This document shows, in pieces, positions 41,064 through 52,951 of a stretch of 64,000 nucleotides of DNA. Each line of letters opens with the position of its first letter. The first letter of the stretch is position 1. Under the pieces are notes generated by a model. That model was not told the origin of the DNA. It worked only from the letters and a program-made list of their open reading frames with translations, and searched no databases. The DNA is from Gadus chalcogrammus (lineage: Eukaryota > Chordata > Actinopteri > Gadiformes > Gadidae): contig NC_079419.1 in NCBI RefSeq assembly GCF_026213295.1, positions 26,761,206 through 26,825,205 on the forward strand. Reading direction: 5' to 3'. The translations under genes were made by a program, and so were the position numbers.

Positions 41064-41770
41064 ATGGACCCAGCCCAGATGGACGACTGCTTCTCCCGGA
41101 TGGAGAGCGCGCTACACCAATTGATGGCCGCCACGGTTCAGAGACAGCAGGATCCGGTACGATTGGTCCGCACCCCCCTTACATCGGAAGAGAGGGATAA
41201 GAGGCTAACCATGAACCTCTGTTTGTACTGCGGCCGGCGTGGTCACTTCGCCATCCGGTGCCCAGCAAAGGGGCAGAGTCCCCAAGTGAGCAGGAACATA
41301 CTTGTGAGTTCCGCCATGGTTACTGCTTCTCCATCAAGACCCATTCTCTCCGGTGAGCTCCTGTTGTCCTCCGGTTCCCATCCCATAACCGCACTTGTCG
41401 ATTCAGGGGCAGACGAGAGCATCATGGATCGGTCCCTCACTCTTTGGCTGGGACTCCATCCAGAGAGACTGCCAGTGCCGATCTCCGCCAGAGCACTGGA
41501 TGGGCACGTGCTGGGGAGGGTGACTTCCCGGACAAATCCTGTGCACATGCTCCTGCCTGGAGGCTGCAGGGAGACCATCCAGTTCATGCTCCTGCCCACA
41601 CCCAACCAGCCGGTCATCTTGGGTCACTCCTGGCTTCGCAGACACAACCCCAACATCGACTGGTCCACCTGCTTCATCCGAGAATGGGGAGTTACCTGTC
41701 AGCAATCTGTCTCAGGATCTCTTCACCGTGTCCTGTTGCTCTCGCTCCTGCTCAAGCCTCGGACGTCTCC
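41064..41770 (+). pseudogene. chromovirus gag remnant and protease
   Basis: The frame starts at ATG 41,064 (MDPAQMDDCFSRMESAL). The capsid region is nearly absent: within about 50 residues it reaches a zinc knuckle, CLYCGRRGHFAIRC. The protease follows with [18 protein letters not shown] and [17 protein letters not shown]. The frame shifts near 41,720, after which the same reading frame is out of phase with RT. A normal gag of this clade is several hundred residues, so an internal deletion is inferred. Confidence 0.85.
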
Positions 41771-41779
41771 GGGGTCCCT

Positions 41780-44406
41780 GCCGTTTACCATGACCTCAGA
41801 GAGGTCTTCAATAAGGCCAGGGCCACCTCCTTGCCCCCTCACCTTCCCTACGACTGTGCCATCAACCTACTTCCGGGCACTTCACCCCCCAAGGGACGCT
41901 TGTACTCCCTCTCTATTCCTGAGCGAGAGCCATGGTGGACTATATCCAGAGTTCCCTAGCCACTGGGATCATCCGACCCTCCTCGTCACCGGCTGTGGCC
42001 GGGTTCTTCTTCGTGGGCAAGAAGGACAAGTCCCTGAGACCCTGTATCGATTATCGGGACTGAACAACATCACAATGAAGAACCGCTATCCCCTTCCACT
42101 ACTCTCCTCCGCCTTTGAGCTGCTCCAGGGGGCAACGGTCTTCACCAAACTCGACCTGAGGAACGCCTACCCCCTGGTCCGTATCAGAGAGGGAGACGAG
42201 TGGTAGACGGCCTTCAACACCCCAACGGGGCATTACGAGTACCTTGTGATGCGAGTGCGAGTTCCATGCTCCCTCTGTCACCTTCCTAGGATATATTATT
42301 GCTAAGTCAGCCTTCAGATGGATCCAGCCAAGGTCTCTACTGTGACATCCTGGGCTACCCCGGAGACACGCAAGCAGCTGCAGCGAATCCTGGGGTTCGC
42401 CAACTTCTATCGGCGTTTCATCCGAGGGTTCAGCTCCATCGCCTCCCCCCTCTCGGCCCTCACCTCACCCAAGGTTCCTTTCCGTTGGTCTGACGCTGCT
42501 CAAGAGTCCCTCGAAGCCCTCAAGGCCCGCTTCACTACCTCCCCCATCCTCCAGATCCCCGAACCCGAACGTCAGTTCATTGTGGAGGTGGACGCATCTG
42601 GTGTGGGAGTAGGGGGGATCCTCTCCCAGCGTTGGGAACAGGGAGCTTCTGTTGGTGAAGCTGGTTCTGGAGGAGTGGCGGCACTGGCTAGAGGGAACCA
42701 GGGTTCCGTTCCTGTTTTGGACTGATCACCGAAACCTGGAGTATATCCGAACCACCAAGAGACTAACTCCAGACAGGCCCGCTGGTCTTTGTTTTTCGAC
42801 CGGTTTAACTTCACCCTGTCCTATCGCCCTGGCTCTCGGAACACAAAGCCAGATGCCCTTTCGCGACAGTTCCCCGAGTCCCCTGATGAGACGGCTGAAC
42901 CCTCCACGATTGTTCCGGCCTCCTGCCTTGTCGCTGCTGTCACCTGGGAGATTGAGGAGAAGGTAAGGGCCGCCTCCCTTAATCTGCCAGCCCCCAGTTC
43001 CTGCCCCCCGGACCGCCTGTTCGTTCCAGCCTCCCTCCGCTCCGACGTGCTCCAGTGGGGTCACGCTTCCCGACTCACCTGCCATCCCGGCATCCAGCGG
43101 ACCCAGGACTTCCTGCGACGGCGCTTCTGGTGGCCGTCATTGGAGGAGGATGTCCGGGGCTTCGTCAACGCATGTCCCGTGTATAACCAGAGTAAGACCT
43201 CTCGCCGCCCCCCTGCCGGCTTCCTGCACCCCTTGCCCCATTCCCCATTGTCCCTGGTCGCACATCTCTCTGGACTTCGTGACCGGTCTTCCCGCGTCCA
43301 AGGGCCACACTGTCGTCCTCACCCTTGTGGATCGGTTTAGTAAGCTGGCCCATTTCATCCCCCTTACTAAACTCCCCTCTGCCAGAGAGACTGCGGACCT
43401 GCTCCTCCACCACGTCTTCCGCCTCCATGGATTACCCACCGATCTCGTCTCTGACCGGGGGCCCCAGTTCACCTCGGCCTTCTGGAGGGAGTTCTGCAGC
43501 CTAGTTGGGGCTACCGTCAGTCTGTCTTCCGGCTTCCATCCCCAGTCAAATGGACAGACCGAGAGGGTTAATCAGGACCTGGAGACCACCCTTCGATGCC
43601 TGGTGAACCGCAACCCGGCCTCCTGGTCTGACCAACTGGTATGGTTAGAATATGCGCATAACACCCTCACCTGTTCATCCACCGGTCTCTCTCCTTTTCA
43701 GTGCGCCTACGGGTACCTGCCACCCCTTTTCCCCGACCTGGAGAAGGAGTCTTAATGCCCCTCGGCCCAAGCCCTGATCCGTCGTTGTCGACGCACCTGG
43801 ACCCGGGCGCGCACTGCTCTCTCCAAGGCTGCAGATCGCCACGCTTCTGCTGCCAACAAGCACCGCACGCCGGCTCCTGAGTACCGACTTGGCCAGAAAG
43901 TCTGGCTCTCCACCCGTGACCTACCTCTCAAGGTGGAGAGTCGCAAGCTGGCCCCCAAGTTCGTTGGACCATTTCCAATAATCCGCATCATTATACCTGT
44001 GGCGGTACGCCTTCAGCTTCCTCGGTCCATGAGGATCCATCCCACCTTCCATGTCTCCAGGGTCAAACCTGTCCAGGAGAGCCCTCTGGCTCCTCCCGTT
44101 CTGCCCCCTACTCCCCCTCAGCTCGTCGACGGGGGTCCGGTGTTCACCGTCCGGCGTCTCCTCCGCTCCCGCCGCCGTGGACGTGGGGTCCAGTATCTGG
44201 TGGACTGGGAGGGGTGCGCTCCTGGATCCCAGCTCGGTTCATCATGGACCCCCGCCTTATCTCTGACTTCCACCGATCCCAGCCTGACCAACCTGCCCCG
44301 TCCTCCCGCCCGCCCGCTACGGTTCCACCGGCGAGTGGTTCCTCTGACCTGCCGGGAGAAGGGACTCCGATGTCGCGTCCTCACCCAATCCTCACGCAAT
44401 CTCTGA
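41780..44406 (+). pseudogene. chromovirus pol: RT, RNase H, integrase, chromodomain
   Basis: RT pieces at 41,790-42,250 include [39 protein letters not shown] and FTKLDLRNAYPLVRIREGDE. At about 42,252 the text jumps to sequence that normally follows the YLDD box, so the catalytic loop is deleted. RNase H follows ([34 protein letters not shown]). Integrase at 42,990-43,755 has [51 protein letters not shown] and [14 protein letters not shown] chromodomain lies at about 44,140-44,270 ([10 protein letters not shown]). Several frameshifts and stops occur (42,204, 42,725, 43,755, 44,250). Confidence 0.88.
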
Positions 44407-44499
44407 GGCCTCGGAGGAATTCTAACCCTCCTCCGGGCCCCCTCCACCCTCCCTGTTCGATTTAGGACGTCTGGAGCCGTCCCTTGCCGGGGGGGGTAC

Positions 44500-44827
44500 T
44501 GTCATGATCCGCCTCTGGTTTTCTCATTCACCTGCCTGCCTTCCTGATCACTCCCAATTAACCCAACCACCTTCACCTGTGTTTCCCCTATATCAGTCCT
44601 TTCCTCCCAAACATTCCCTGCCAGATTGTCTCTTGTGTTTCACAGTGCTTTCCCGCGATTCAGATCCTGACCTACCACCGATCCTGCCTGTTCTCTGATC
44701 CCTGCCTGTCTGACTCTTCTGCCGGTTCCTGATCCCCGCCTGTCTGACTATTCTCCCGGTTCCTGATCACTGTTCCACGCTCGTCGTCAGTCTGTGCACC
44801 TGGGTCCTGCTAAACGCCCACGTTACA
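44500..44827 (+). repeat. chromovirus 3' LTR
   Basis: It starts TGTCATGATCCGCC and ends CCCACGTTACA. Compared with the 5' LTR it carries an extra block at about 44,600-44,650 and lacks the AATAAA-containing block. Confidence 0.88.
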
Positions 44828-44832
44828 ATCAT

Positions 44833-45648
44833 TCCAACAGCCTCTACAAAACTGTTTTAACAGATGCAAACTCATCAGCTGGGACTCCCCCCCTTCTTTT
44901 GGCAGTGTGTAGAACAATTTGAAGCCTATGGAGGCAGGTTGACGGTTTTTCTCCGACATTCTGAAAGGTACTCATGAATCTAGCAAACAGTTCACCACCA
45001 TCCTCCACCGCGCCATAAGCTGAGTCAAGGAGCTGAATATATGCTAGTGCTGAGTTTTGAGAACCGAGATGTTTGACTAAATCTGTAGCTGGGGGCAGTA
45101 AGCTGTCTACCACTCTACGTGTTCCGCTTAGGTCCGATTATTTTGGGTCTGTTAAAAGAAGCGCTACACTTGACCTCCAAGTCTCATAATCTGCCTCATT
45201 ATTTGGTCGCGGCAGTCTACCAGAAAAAGAGCGAAGACGAGCACCGGCATAGTAGGACTGTGGGGCTTCCTCACTCCTAACAATGTGTTCCACCACCACT
45301 TTCTGTATCTCAGGTGGGTTCATGTCAGTTAATTGTGCACTCGGATTGACAGTCACTGCTGATTTGACTATTTGGGGGCCTTTGGTCAGGTTTTGATATA
45401 TCGTGGCCGAGCTTTGTGGAGAAAACACATTAGCTGTTGGCATAGGATCTTCAGTGGTAATAGAGGGAGAAGCCCTCGACTGAGTTGCATTGTGAGGTGG
45501 CATCACTGAACCCAGACCAAATGTGTGGTCTTGCTCATTTTCCGCTGGGGATACAGTTGTTACGTTTAGCTTTGTTAGCGCTTCTTGCAAGACGGAGTTG
45601 GAAGTTGGAACGCCTTCCCTGTCATTTTAGCAATGGCTTGTAACTCCG
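44833..45648 (-). pseudogene. Gypsy-B gag, capsid region
   Basis: Two minus-strand frames are separated by a stop near 45,120. 45,590-45,138 contains EIQKVVVEHIVRSEEAPQSY and RLRSFSGRLPRPNNEADYET; 45,113-44,844 contains a capsid segment (AYIQLLDSAYGAVEDGGEL, FARFMSTFQN). They match Gypsy-A gag at 21,430-22,100 and belong with the RRM-like N-terminus at 53,723. The chromovirus interrupts it at 44,832 and the 4-bp-TSD transposon at 45,652. Confidence 0.78.
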
Positions 45649-45842
45649 AAATCGTCTCCCTCAAAAAAAATGATGGCCTAAGTCACTTTTTTGCCAAAAT
45701 GATTTTCTTGCCTAAATCAGCTCCTTGTGCGGCTGGCCACCTCTGGTAAAATTCTCAGCATCCTCAGTTGAACAGATCCACTTTAGTGTAATGGCCTATG
45801 TCAAGAGTGTGAATTAGGCCATTTTATTTTAAGCATTTCAAA

Positions 45843-45921
45843 ATGGCAGCCACATCCAAAAGAAAGAAAGTCTACCAAGCTAATGACGTTATTGCCATGG
45901 TGCAGGACTCGTTCCATACTG
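45843..45921 (+). pseudogene. transposase exon 1
   Basis: The ATG at 45,843 opens a basic N-terminal peptide, MAATSKRKKVYQANDVIAMV. The exon ends at a consensus donor (ACTG before gtaagg). An L2 fragment is inserted six bases into the intron. The next acceptor is at 47,366. Confidence 0.6.
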
Positions 45922-45926
45922 GTAAG

Positions 45927-47254
45927 GGTCCTGATGAGGGTGCGCAAGCATGACCACATCACCCCCATCCTGAAATCACTGCACTGGCTCCCTGTCCCAC
46001 TCAGAATTGAGTACAAGGTCTCCCTCCTCACCCACCAGTGCCTTCACGGACTTGCCCCCCTCTACCTTCAGGAACTCCTTACCCCCCCGACAAATTCACG
46101 TACACTCCGTTCAGGATCCACTCACACCCTCCAAACCCGACATACGAAGCTGTGCACCATGGGTGATCGGGCCTTTTCTGCTGCTGCCCCTAGACTATGG
46201 AACGCCCTCCCTGACCACCTGAGGGCTCCACAGACTACAGCTCTTTTTAAACGGAACCTCAAAACCCATCTATTTAAAAGAGCATTTAGCTAAACTTTCT
46301 TTGAGGTTCCCCTTTTAATAGTTTTTAGGGGTCCAAGCCAACAGGTTGGAACCCTATTGTTTTTGTAAGGATTTTTCCTATTATTATTATTCCCAGCTAG
46401 AAGTGGTACCACAGCCCAAACCGTAAATGGTGCCGACACGCCAATTGCATGACTAGATCCTGGTCCGTGAGGTGACGGCAGACGACCAAATCCAGACATG
46501 CCGGCCACTAGGTGGCGCCAAGGAATACGCGTTTGCGGCTATAACTCCCACACCGAACCTCCCAGAGTCCAAAAACTTGTACACACAGATGTACTGGAGT
46601 CTGCTGCATCTTTTGGCCTTGGCCACGCCCATTTGCGTCTATGAATATTTTTCGCTAAATCGCGAAATCCGCAAAACTGTATTTTCGCTACTCCTCCCAC
46701 ATTTCTTGACCAATCAACACCAAACTTTGCACACGGCATCTTTAGACGCACACGCAAAGAAATCATAGACAGTTTTTTGATCCGACCTTCGACGACGAAA
46801 CGGTAGAGTTTTGAATATTTGTTTATTAGCTAAATTAGACGTGGAAAATTAAAAATACCAAAAAATCCAAAATTAGACATCGGATCGAGTCCAAATTCTA
46901 CAAACATGTTGGTGCTAACCTTAATGACGTTCGATAAAAATTTCGGAAAATTTCGCCATTAGGGGGCGCAATAAACGAGGAAATTGTATATCTTCTACAA
47001 AATTTCGCTGCGAAAACGCTACACTGACTTCTCGCAACTCCTACCACAGTCAAATCCTTTGTATCCACAGGTTCAGGGTAGCGTTTTGAACACAAGCTTC
47101 GCGTTGTGCCGGCGAAACGCACATTTCTTGTCGCGTTGTGCCGGCGAAATGCACACTTCTTGGACCCCTGCATAACTGCTTGCAGTTCTAGTTTGTTATT
47201 TTTTTTCTCTGAAGCACTTTGAGATTCTTGAATATAAAGTGCATTATAAATACA

Positions 47255-47286
<32 letters not shown>
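45927..47286 (+). mobile_element. L2-like LINE 3' fragment in transposase intron 1
   Basis: 45,927-46,320 matches the C-terminal ORF of the L2 copies in the palindrome (60,117-60,500): [44 protein letters not shown]. The 3' untranslated end resumes at 47,192 with CTCTGAAGCACTTTGAGATT and an ATT-repeat tail to 47,286. The flanking taagg suggests a 5-base target duplication. A Helentron-like element splits it. Confidence 0.88.
46327..47191 (+). mobile_element. Helentron-like non-autonomous element
   Basis: The insert sits in a T run of the L2 3' end (T before, T after). It has subterminal inverted repeats, GGGGTCCAAG and CTTGGACCCC, and ends with the hairpin AACTGCTTGCAGTT followed by CTAG. 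Insertion between T residues without duplication, subterminal inverted repeats and a 3' hairpin are features of Helentron-associated elements. No Rep-helicase coding sequence is present. A TIR transposon remains a possible alternative. Confidence 0.55.
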
Positions 47287-47288
<2 letters not shown>

Positions 47289-47366
47289 AGTGATAAGGTT
47301 TACTATAATAAAGGCTAGAATTTGAATGTTGCATGGTTATTAGTCTGTTTTTTTACTCTTTGGTAG

Positions 47367-48333
47367 GAGATGAACTTGACTCTTCTGACACTCATCAGGC
47401 CCCATCGAATGATTATGAAAACGAGACCGTCGTTGAGATGGAGGAAAATGCACCATGCCAAGACTCTTTTTCAGATGGAGCAGACAATACTTTCAACACT
47501 CCCATTGATGATGCTGAAGAAGTCGAGCAGACACGTCCACATCTTGAAGAAGACTCATCTGCTGATGATGATATCGCCGATCCACTATAAACCATCCGTT
47601 GATGAGTCCCCTCCCCTGAAAATGAAAACAGCCTCAACAATACTGTCCAAAGGAAAATAAATAAACGCCTCAGTCCAGGAACATGGGAGCAAAATGAATC
47701 CAAGGAGAATCGTCTCAAAGGAATGCCATACAACCTCAAAGGTGGCAAAGAATGAAGTGCAAAGGCTATGGGTTCTCCCTGTAACTCGAAGTTCTGTCAA
47801 CGAATCCCAACTCAAGGCTGCCAATCCATTACAGAAGAGCAGCGGCAGTGAATATTTCAGAAAGTTTGGTCAATGAACACCTGGGAAGAACGTCAGTTAT
47901 ACATCACCGCTTTGGTCACAAAGGCTGTCATAAAGCAAAGGAAAGTTGCTGGAGGATCCCGACGCAGTGTATCATTTTCCTACCAACTGAAACTTTAGGA
48001 TGAAAGCAGTTGTAAGGTGTGCAAGTCTCTTTTTGCTCTACAATGGGTGTCCCTGAAAGAACCATTACACACTGGCTAAACAAAGACACCATCAACCATG
48101 CAGAACAAGCAGCAGCCCCACCGTCTAAATCCAGACCTAAGAGTGGTAAGAATGCAAAGCTGGAAACTTGTGTCACAGATTTCCTTAAGGACTGGTTGAA
48201 GGACCTGCCCATTGTTGATCCACACTACTGTAGAAGCACTTCAACCTACAAAAACAAGAAGTTCCTTCACCCTGGCAAAACCCTCTCCCAACTACATAGA
48301 GAATATGTACAGACAGCTGCAACTGCTGAAGTG
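47367..48333 (+). pseudogene. transposase exon(s), N-terminal and middle region
   Basis: The acceptor tttactctttggtag precedes an acidic segment (DELDSSDTHQAPSNDYENET) at 47,367-47,585. Then come frames with a Lys-rich helix-turn-helix-like region (MGVPERTITHWLNKDTI at 48,043-48,093) and LKDWLKDLPIVDPHYCRS at about 48,185-48,240. The HYCR pattern followed by a KKFL segment is what I recall from a large set of uncharacterised eukaryotic proteins related to the DUF7869 group. Frameshifts are numerous. The L2 insertion at 48,334 (duplication tgaagtg) interrupts it. Confidence 0.5.
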
Positions 48334-50401
48334 CAGCATCCTGCCCCTACACATCCTGTGGGGCAGGATGGGGTTCTGCCAAGTAGGATGGTGAACTCTG
48401 ACGCAACTCTTTTGGAGTTTAAGGCGATTTCCTTGGTGGAACTTGAAAGGGTGATAAAGGCCTCAAAGCCAACAACTTGTATGTGGATCCGCTCCCTTCT
48501 AGGGTTCTTAAGGAACTTTTTCCAACGGTGGGGCCTGTTATCCTCTTGCTTATGAATCTTTCGTTTTCAACAGGAATTGTTCCTTCCAATTTCAAGGCTG
48601 CGTTTTTAAAACCGCTACTCAAAAAGCCTGGCCTAGATCCTGAATTAGTCAGGAACTATCGGCCTATATCGAATCTGCCCTTCTTGTCTTAGGTACAGGA
48701 AAGGATTGTAGCAAAGCAAATTGTTGATTATTTGACGAGGAATAATCTCTTCGAACCTTTCCAGTCGGGGTTCAGGAATTTCCACTCAACTGAAACTGCT
48801 ATTACAAGAGTTGTAAATGACATCCTTCTTGCTTTGGATAAAAACACAAGCACAATGCTTGTGATGTTGGATCTGAGCGCTGCGTTTGATACGATTGACC
48901 ATAGCACTCTTCTTCACCGTCTTGAACACTATGTTGGTTTCGGGGGTACGGCTCTTGGTTGGCTTGAATCGTACCTCACAGATAGAACCCAATTTGTGCT
49001 TCATGAGGGTGCAGAATCGAAGCATTGTAAAATTGCGCTTTGGCGTACCACAAGGGTCGGTTCTTGGTCCATTGCTTTTTGCAATTTATATGCTTCCCCT
49101 CGGTGACGTTATCCGCGGCTTCGGAATTAGTTTCCATTGCTATGCGGATGACACCCAGCTCTACATTCCTGTAGATTCCGGGGATTCTGCCCAGATTCAA
49201 ACGGTTGAGTCCTGTTTGGCTGCTGTGAAGGGCTGGATGTCACAAAACTTCCTACAGCTTAATACTGGGAAGACAGAGCTGATGATTATCGGCTCGAAGC
49301 GGGACCGGGAAAAGTTTGAGGATGTCTCTCTGTGGTTGGATGGCTTCGCCATCCCACAGAGTGCATCCGTCAGAAATCTTGGTGTCTTGTTTGACCCTCA
49401 ACTATGCTTTGATCAGCATATAAGAAGTATAACTAGAATTGCCTTTTTCCATTTGAGAAACATTGCAAGAATCAGATCAATGTTATCTGTAGTGGATGCA
49501 GAGACACTGATTCATGCGTTTGTCTCGTCAAGACTGGACTATTGCAATGCACTGTTCTCGGGATTACCGAACTCTACTACAAAGAGTCTACAGCTGGTAC
49601 ACAATGCGGCAGCTAGATTGCTGACCAGAACGAGAAAGTTTGATCATATACACCTATTCTCGCCTCTTTACATTGGCTACCAATAACTTTCAGAGCAGAC
49701 TTTAAGGTGCTATTGCTAACCTATAAAGCCTTGCCTGGACTATCTCCATTGTACCTGAAGGACCTGATATTCCTTATAGTCCTTCTCGGTCTCTCCGGTC
49801 TTCGGGAGACGGCCTTCTTTCATTGCCGAAGGTTAAAAAGAAATCGGCTGGACAGAGAGCATTTGCCTATCGAGCCCCCTTTTTATGGAATAGGCTGCCA
49901 TCAGTGATCAGGGAAGCTGACTCTGTGGAGCTATTCAAAGGGAAGCTCAAAACGCACCTCTACAATCTTGCATTTGGAGTGTGAAAACAACAGATGCGTA
50001 GTGAAGACTACTCTGTTTGCTTGTGCTTTTCTTATTACATTATACATTCCCACTATGTACTTTTCCGTTCTAATTCACTATTCTGTCAGTTGTAGCGTGC
50101 TGCGGGTGCTGGACTGGATGCCTGGACTCTCCTCATGGATAACCGGCCAGAACCCCATCACCATTTTAATATGATGTACATGTATTTACCTGTATGCCAT
50201 TTGTGGCACCCATTGCACTCCTGACCATCCCTGGAAGAAGGGATCCCCTACACTGCGTTTCTTCTCAAGATTTCTTCCTTGCTGATTCAAGGGAGTTTTT
50301 TCTTGGCATGGGTAAAGGGGGGTGTCACAAATATTTGGCCTGTTAAGCCCTTTGAGACTGTAAGGGTGATTAAGGGCTACACAAATAAAATTGAATTGAA
50401 T
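48334..50401 (+). mobile_element. L2-clade LINE, 5'-truncated, in the transposase
   Basis: It is flanked by tgaagtg at 48,327-48,333 and 50,402-50,408. The 3' end has AATAAAATTGAATTGAATTG, a short tandem tail. The insertion splits transposase coding sequence that resumes in register on the far side. Confidence 0.88.
48477..49686 (+). pseudogene. L2-clade reverse transcriptase, frameshifted
   Basis: Frames at 48,477-48,692, 48,732-49,106 and 48,886-49,686 together give RT. Motifs are [72 protein letters not shown], the catalytic [11 protein letters not shown] and [18 protein letters not shown]. The C-terminal region with [20 protein letters not shown] continues to about 49,980 in other frames. 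A stop at 48,690 and a frameshift near 49,030 are the main breaks. The endonuclease is missing by truncation. Confidence 0.88.
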
Positions 50402-50408
50402 TGAAGTG

Positions 50409-50755
50409 AGGGCGGTTGGGATACGACATTTCACAGATGTGTTCCATGAAGAAAACTATTCCGTATTCATACCGTGAAAAGATCAGTGTGATGTTTGTGT
50501 TTCATTCAAGCATGGGAATATCAGTAAGGTTGAGTATGATGCACATGTCGCCAAGAAAGATGAAGGGAGGCAAGAGAAATCCCGCGACAAGGATTCTGCA
50601 AACAATGAGCAGTCCGTTTTGACAATGGATTTGCAAGCCGTGCTGCTGTCTCCAAAAACCCAAGCCAGCAGCATTTATTACAAAACGAAACCACAGATCC
50701 ATAACTTTACCCTCTTCAACTTGGAATCAAAGGAAGGCTACTGCTATACTTGGGA
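50409..50755 (+). pseudogene. transposase middle region, between two insertions
   Basis: The coding sequence resumes directly after the L2 target duplication, with VGIRHFTDVF-like text, CDVCVSFKH (a likely metal-binding pair), LTMDLQAVLLSPKTQASSIY and HNFTLFNLESKEGYCYTWD. It is cut by the hAT element at 50,756. Two frames are needed. Confidence 0.55.
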
Positions 50756-52266
50756 CAGTGGCGGCTGGTAGTTTTTAAAGTGAGGGAGGAAGGACTGCGC
50801 GCTTGGTTGCCATTGGCCTGCTTGCACTGTTTGTGTATGGTGGCATAAGAATGTGAGACTCAAGTTGTTTCAGGGTGTTTTGGTGAACTACAAAATAGTA
50901 TGGAGGGATAGTTATGTGAATAAATTTGATACAAAGCCACCAGTGGCATCACTGTAATTTGAAAGCTGGTGGGCAGCATGTCTTTGAAATGGACTACAAG
51001 GGCAGAAGGAAAGGATGCAAAGCCCAATTTTCAAATCAGGCCTACTCTTGATTTGTAAAGTAAATAAAAAAATCTGGGCCTATTTTTGCCCAAAAATGAC
51101 TGAAGTTATTGGTTGTAATATAGCTATGTTTATTTTCAGTAACAATTGTTTTAAGAAAAGACTGACCAAAAGTGATGCCATTTAAAATGCAACATGCTCT
51201 GAATCATTCACCCTTTCCACACAATTTCCACAATATCAAACAGAACGGTCAGAGTAACAAACTAGTAAAAGAACGAGAACATTATTCTAGATTCAACCTG
51301 ATCTATAGGCATGGTGCCTAGCAAGGAAAGTCGCATAGCAGCACCAACGTGAACTTGACACTAGTCGTGGCGTTTGGTTGCCCTATCAAGATTTTTCACG
51401 TCAGGGAAACCATGAACAGCCCACGCTGGAGATTTGCCATTATTCATTAGCAAACAGGGCCAGCAATACACTCGATTGGTAGTAATGCTTCCAGTAAGCC
51501 ATGAGTACCTAGCAAGCCATGTAGCACCCACAACACTGACGTTGCCATTACTTTTGGTGATCTCGATTGTGGTCTACATTTTTCTTTGGTCGCTAACTTA
51601 GCACTGTAACTCAATGAATGGAATGCTTTGTGTAATTAAACATGAACAATGACCTCTGTTTCCAATGTTTCCATTGTACACTTTATTTGCAAATGTTAGA
51701 ATTTCGTTATCCTTCAGATGATTTCACCTGCTTTGCCTCTCATGAGCGGCAATGCAGGCAGAGCGGGTTTGTTATCGACAGCGTTGCCAGATTGGGCAAA
51801 TATCCCGCCCAATGATAATTTCCCCAGCCTAACGTGGTTAAAAGTAGCCCAATGGGTGGGATATCTGCCCAATCTGGCAACACTGCTCACCAGCCAGGGA
51901 TCCTGCTTATTGGTTCATAGCGCAGCGCAACTAGATTTTTGCGCGAATCAGACGCCTGTAAGGTCACACCCACTCTCTCCCATTGAAACCCATGTTAATC
52001 ACCGCCCACCAGTACTTTCTGGGAAATGAATGGGAAGTCAACGGAGGCTGAGGGAGGACCTTCCTCCCTGAAGTAATTGTCAAAAGGCGATGGGGGGTGC
52101 TAATGTCCCTTTACCCAGGGAAACAAACATTATATATTCAAAGGCATTAAAGTGGTCATATTTAAGGACATTAATTCATTACAGTAGTCTGGGCAATCTA
52201 CATTTTTTATTCTCAGCAATGTTAAGGAGGATCTTCCTCCTCTCCTCAATGAAGAAGCCTCCACTG
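50756..52266. mobile_element. hAT-type non-autonomous element in the transposase
   Basis: The ends are CAGTGGCGGC and GCCTCCACTG (imperfectly inverted). The 8-bp duplication acttggga flanks it at 50,748-50,755 and 52,267-52,274. The 1,511-bp interior contains an inverted-repeat hairpin at about 51,781-51,882 (arms with TTGCCAGATTGGGC and GCCCAATCTGGCAA). No transposase is present. Confidence 0.9.
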
Positions 52267-52274
52267 ACTTGGGA

Positions 52275-52951
52275 CGAATCAGAGGGTGGCCTGAATAGTG
52301 AGGTTTTCACACATTTACAATATCGCCATTTTGAAGGTGTGATCAAAGACCATCTAGAAATAAAGGAGATAATTGTGTGGAGTGATGGCTGTGGTTATCA
52401 GAACAGAAATGGAACTGTGGCAAATGCAGACTCTGAGCTTGCCAGGAAACACGGGGGTACTACTAACACAGAAGTACCTTGTTGCAGTGCACACACAAAT
52501 GGAGTGTGACAGCATGCATAGTACCATTGAACGCAAAATGGTCGTGGATATCTTCACCCACAGAGACTATGTAATCAAACTCCAGACGGCAAGAATCCGA
52601 CAATCACCCTACCATGTCAAGGTGCTCAAGCATGATGAATTCCTGAGTCTGAATGATTCTTACTTCTTGAGCATCAGACCAGGCAAGAAAGCTGGAGATC
52701 CGACTGTGCATGATCTGCAGGCTCTTCAGTTTAGCAGCGATGGCAAGGTGCATTTCAAGCTATCCTTTTCAGAGAACACTGCATGGGAAGCACTGCCACA
52801 GAGGATACAGGTGCCAAAAGAGCCGATGGCATGGATAAGAGTGTTTCCATATGCTCTGCAAATCAAGGAGAGAAAGTTCCAGGACCTTAAATCCATGAAA
52901 CATGTCATGCCGATCGTGTGTCATCCCTTCTTCAACATATTGCCTCATCAA
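52275..52951 (+). pseudogene. transposase C-terminal catalytic region
   Basis: 52,275-52,509 carries a likely catalytic Asp motif, IIVWSDGCGYQNRNGTVANA. After a frameshift near 52,460, the frame to 52,951 carries HTQMECDSMHSTIERKMVVD, SIRPGKKAGDPTVHDLQALQ and a terminal RKFQDLKSMKHVMP. I recall the SDGC/QNRN and HTQMECDS/H/E motifs as those of the DUF7869-type group found widely in insects and fish, consistent with a DDE-like nuclease. That is recall, not a database result. The stop at 52,952 is followed by 3' sequence to the right terminus. Confidence 0.6.

Larger units (their letters stand above)
40719..44827 (+). mobile_element. Ty3/Gypsy chromovirus, complete ends but defective
   Basis: The 4.1-kb element has LTRs at 40,719-41,046 and 44,500-44,827 and a 5-bp duplication, atcat (40,714-40,718 and 44,828-44,832). 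It is inserted in Gypsy-B gag. Order: short gag with knuckle, protease, RT, RNase H, integrase, chromodomain. The purine-rich ccggggggggtac precedes the 3' LTR. Internal deletions remove most of capsid and the RT catalytic box. Confidence 0.9.

Noticed and set aside
51718..52029. A 103-codon ORF inside the hAT element at 50,756-52,266.
   Set aside because: It crosses an inverted-repeat hairpin and shows no domain; it is probably a chance frame.
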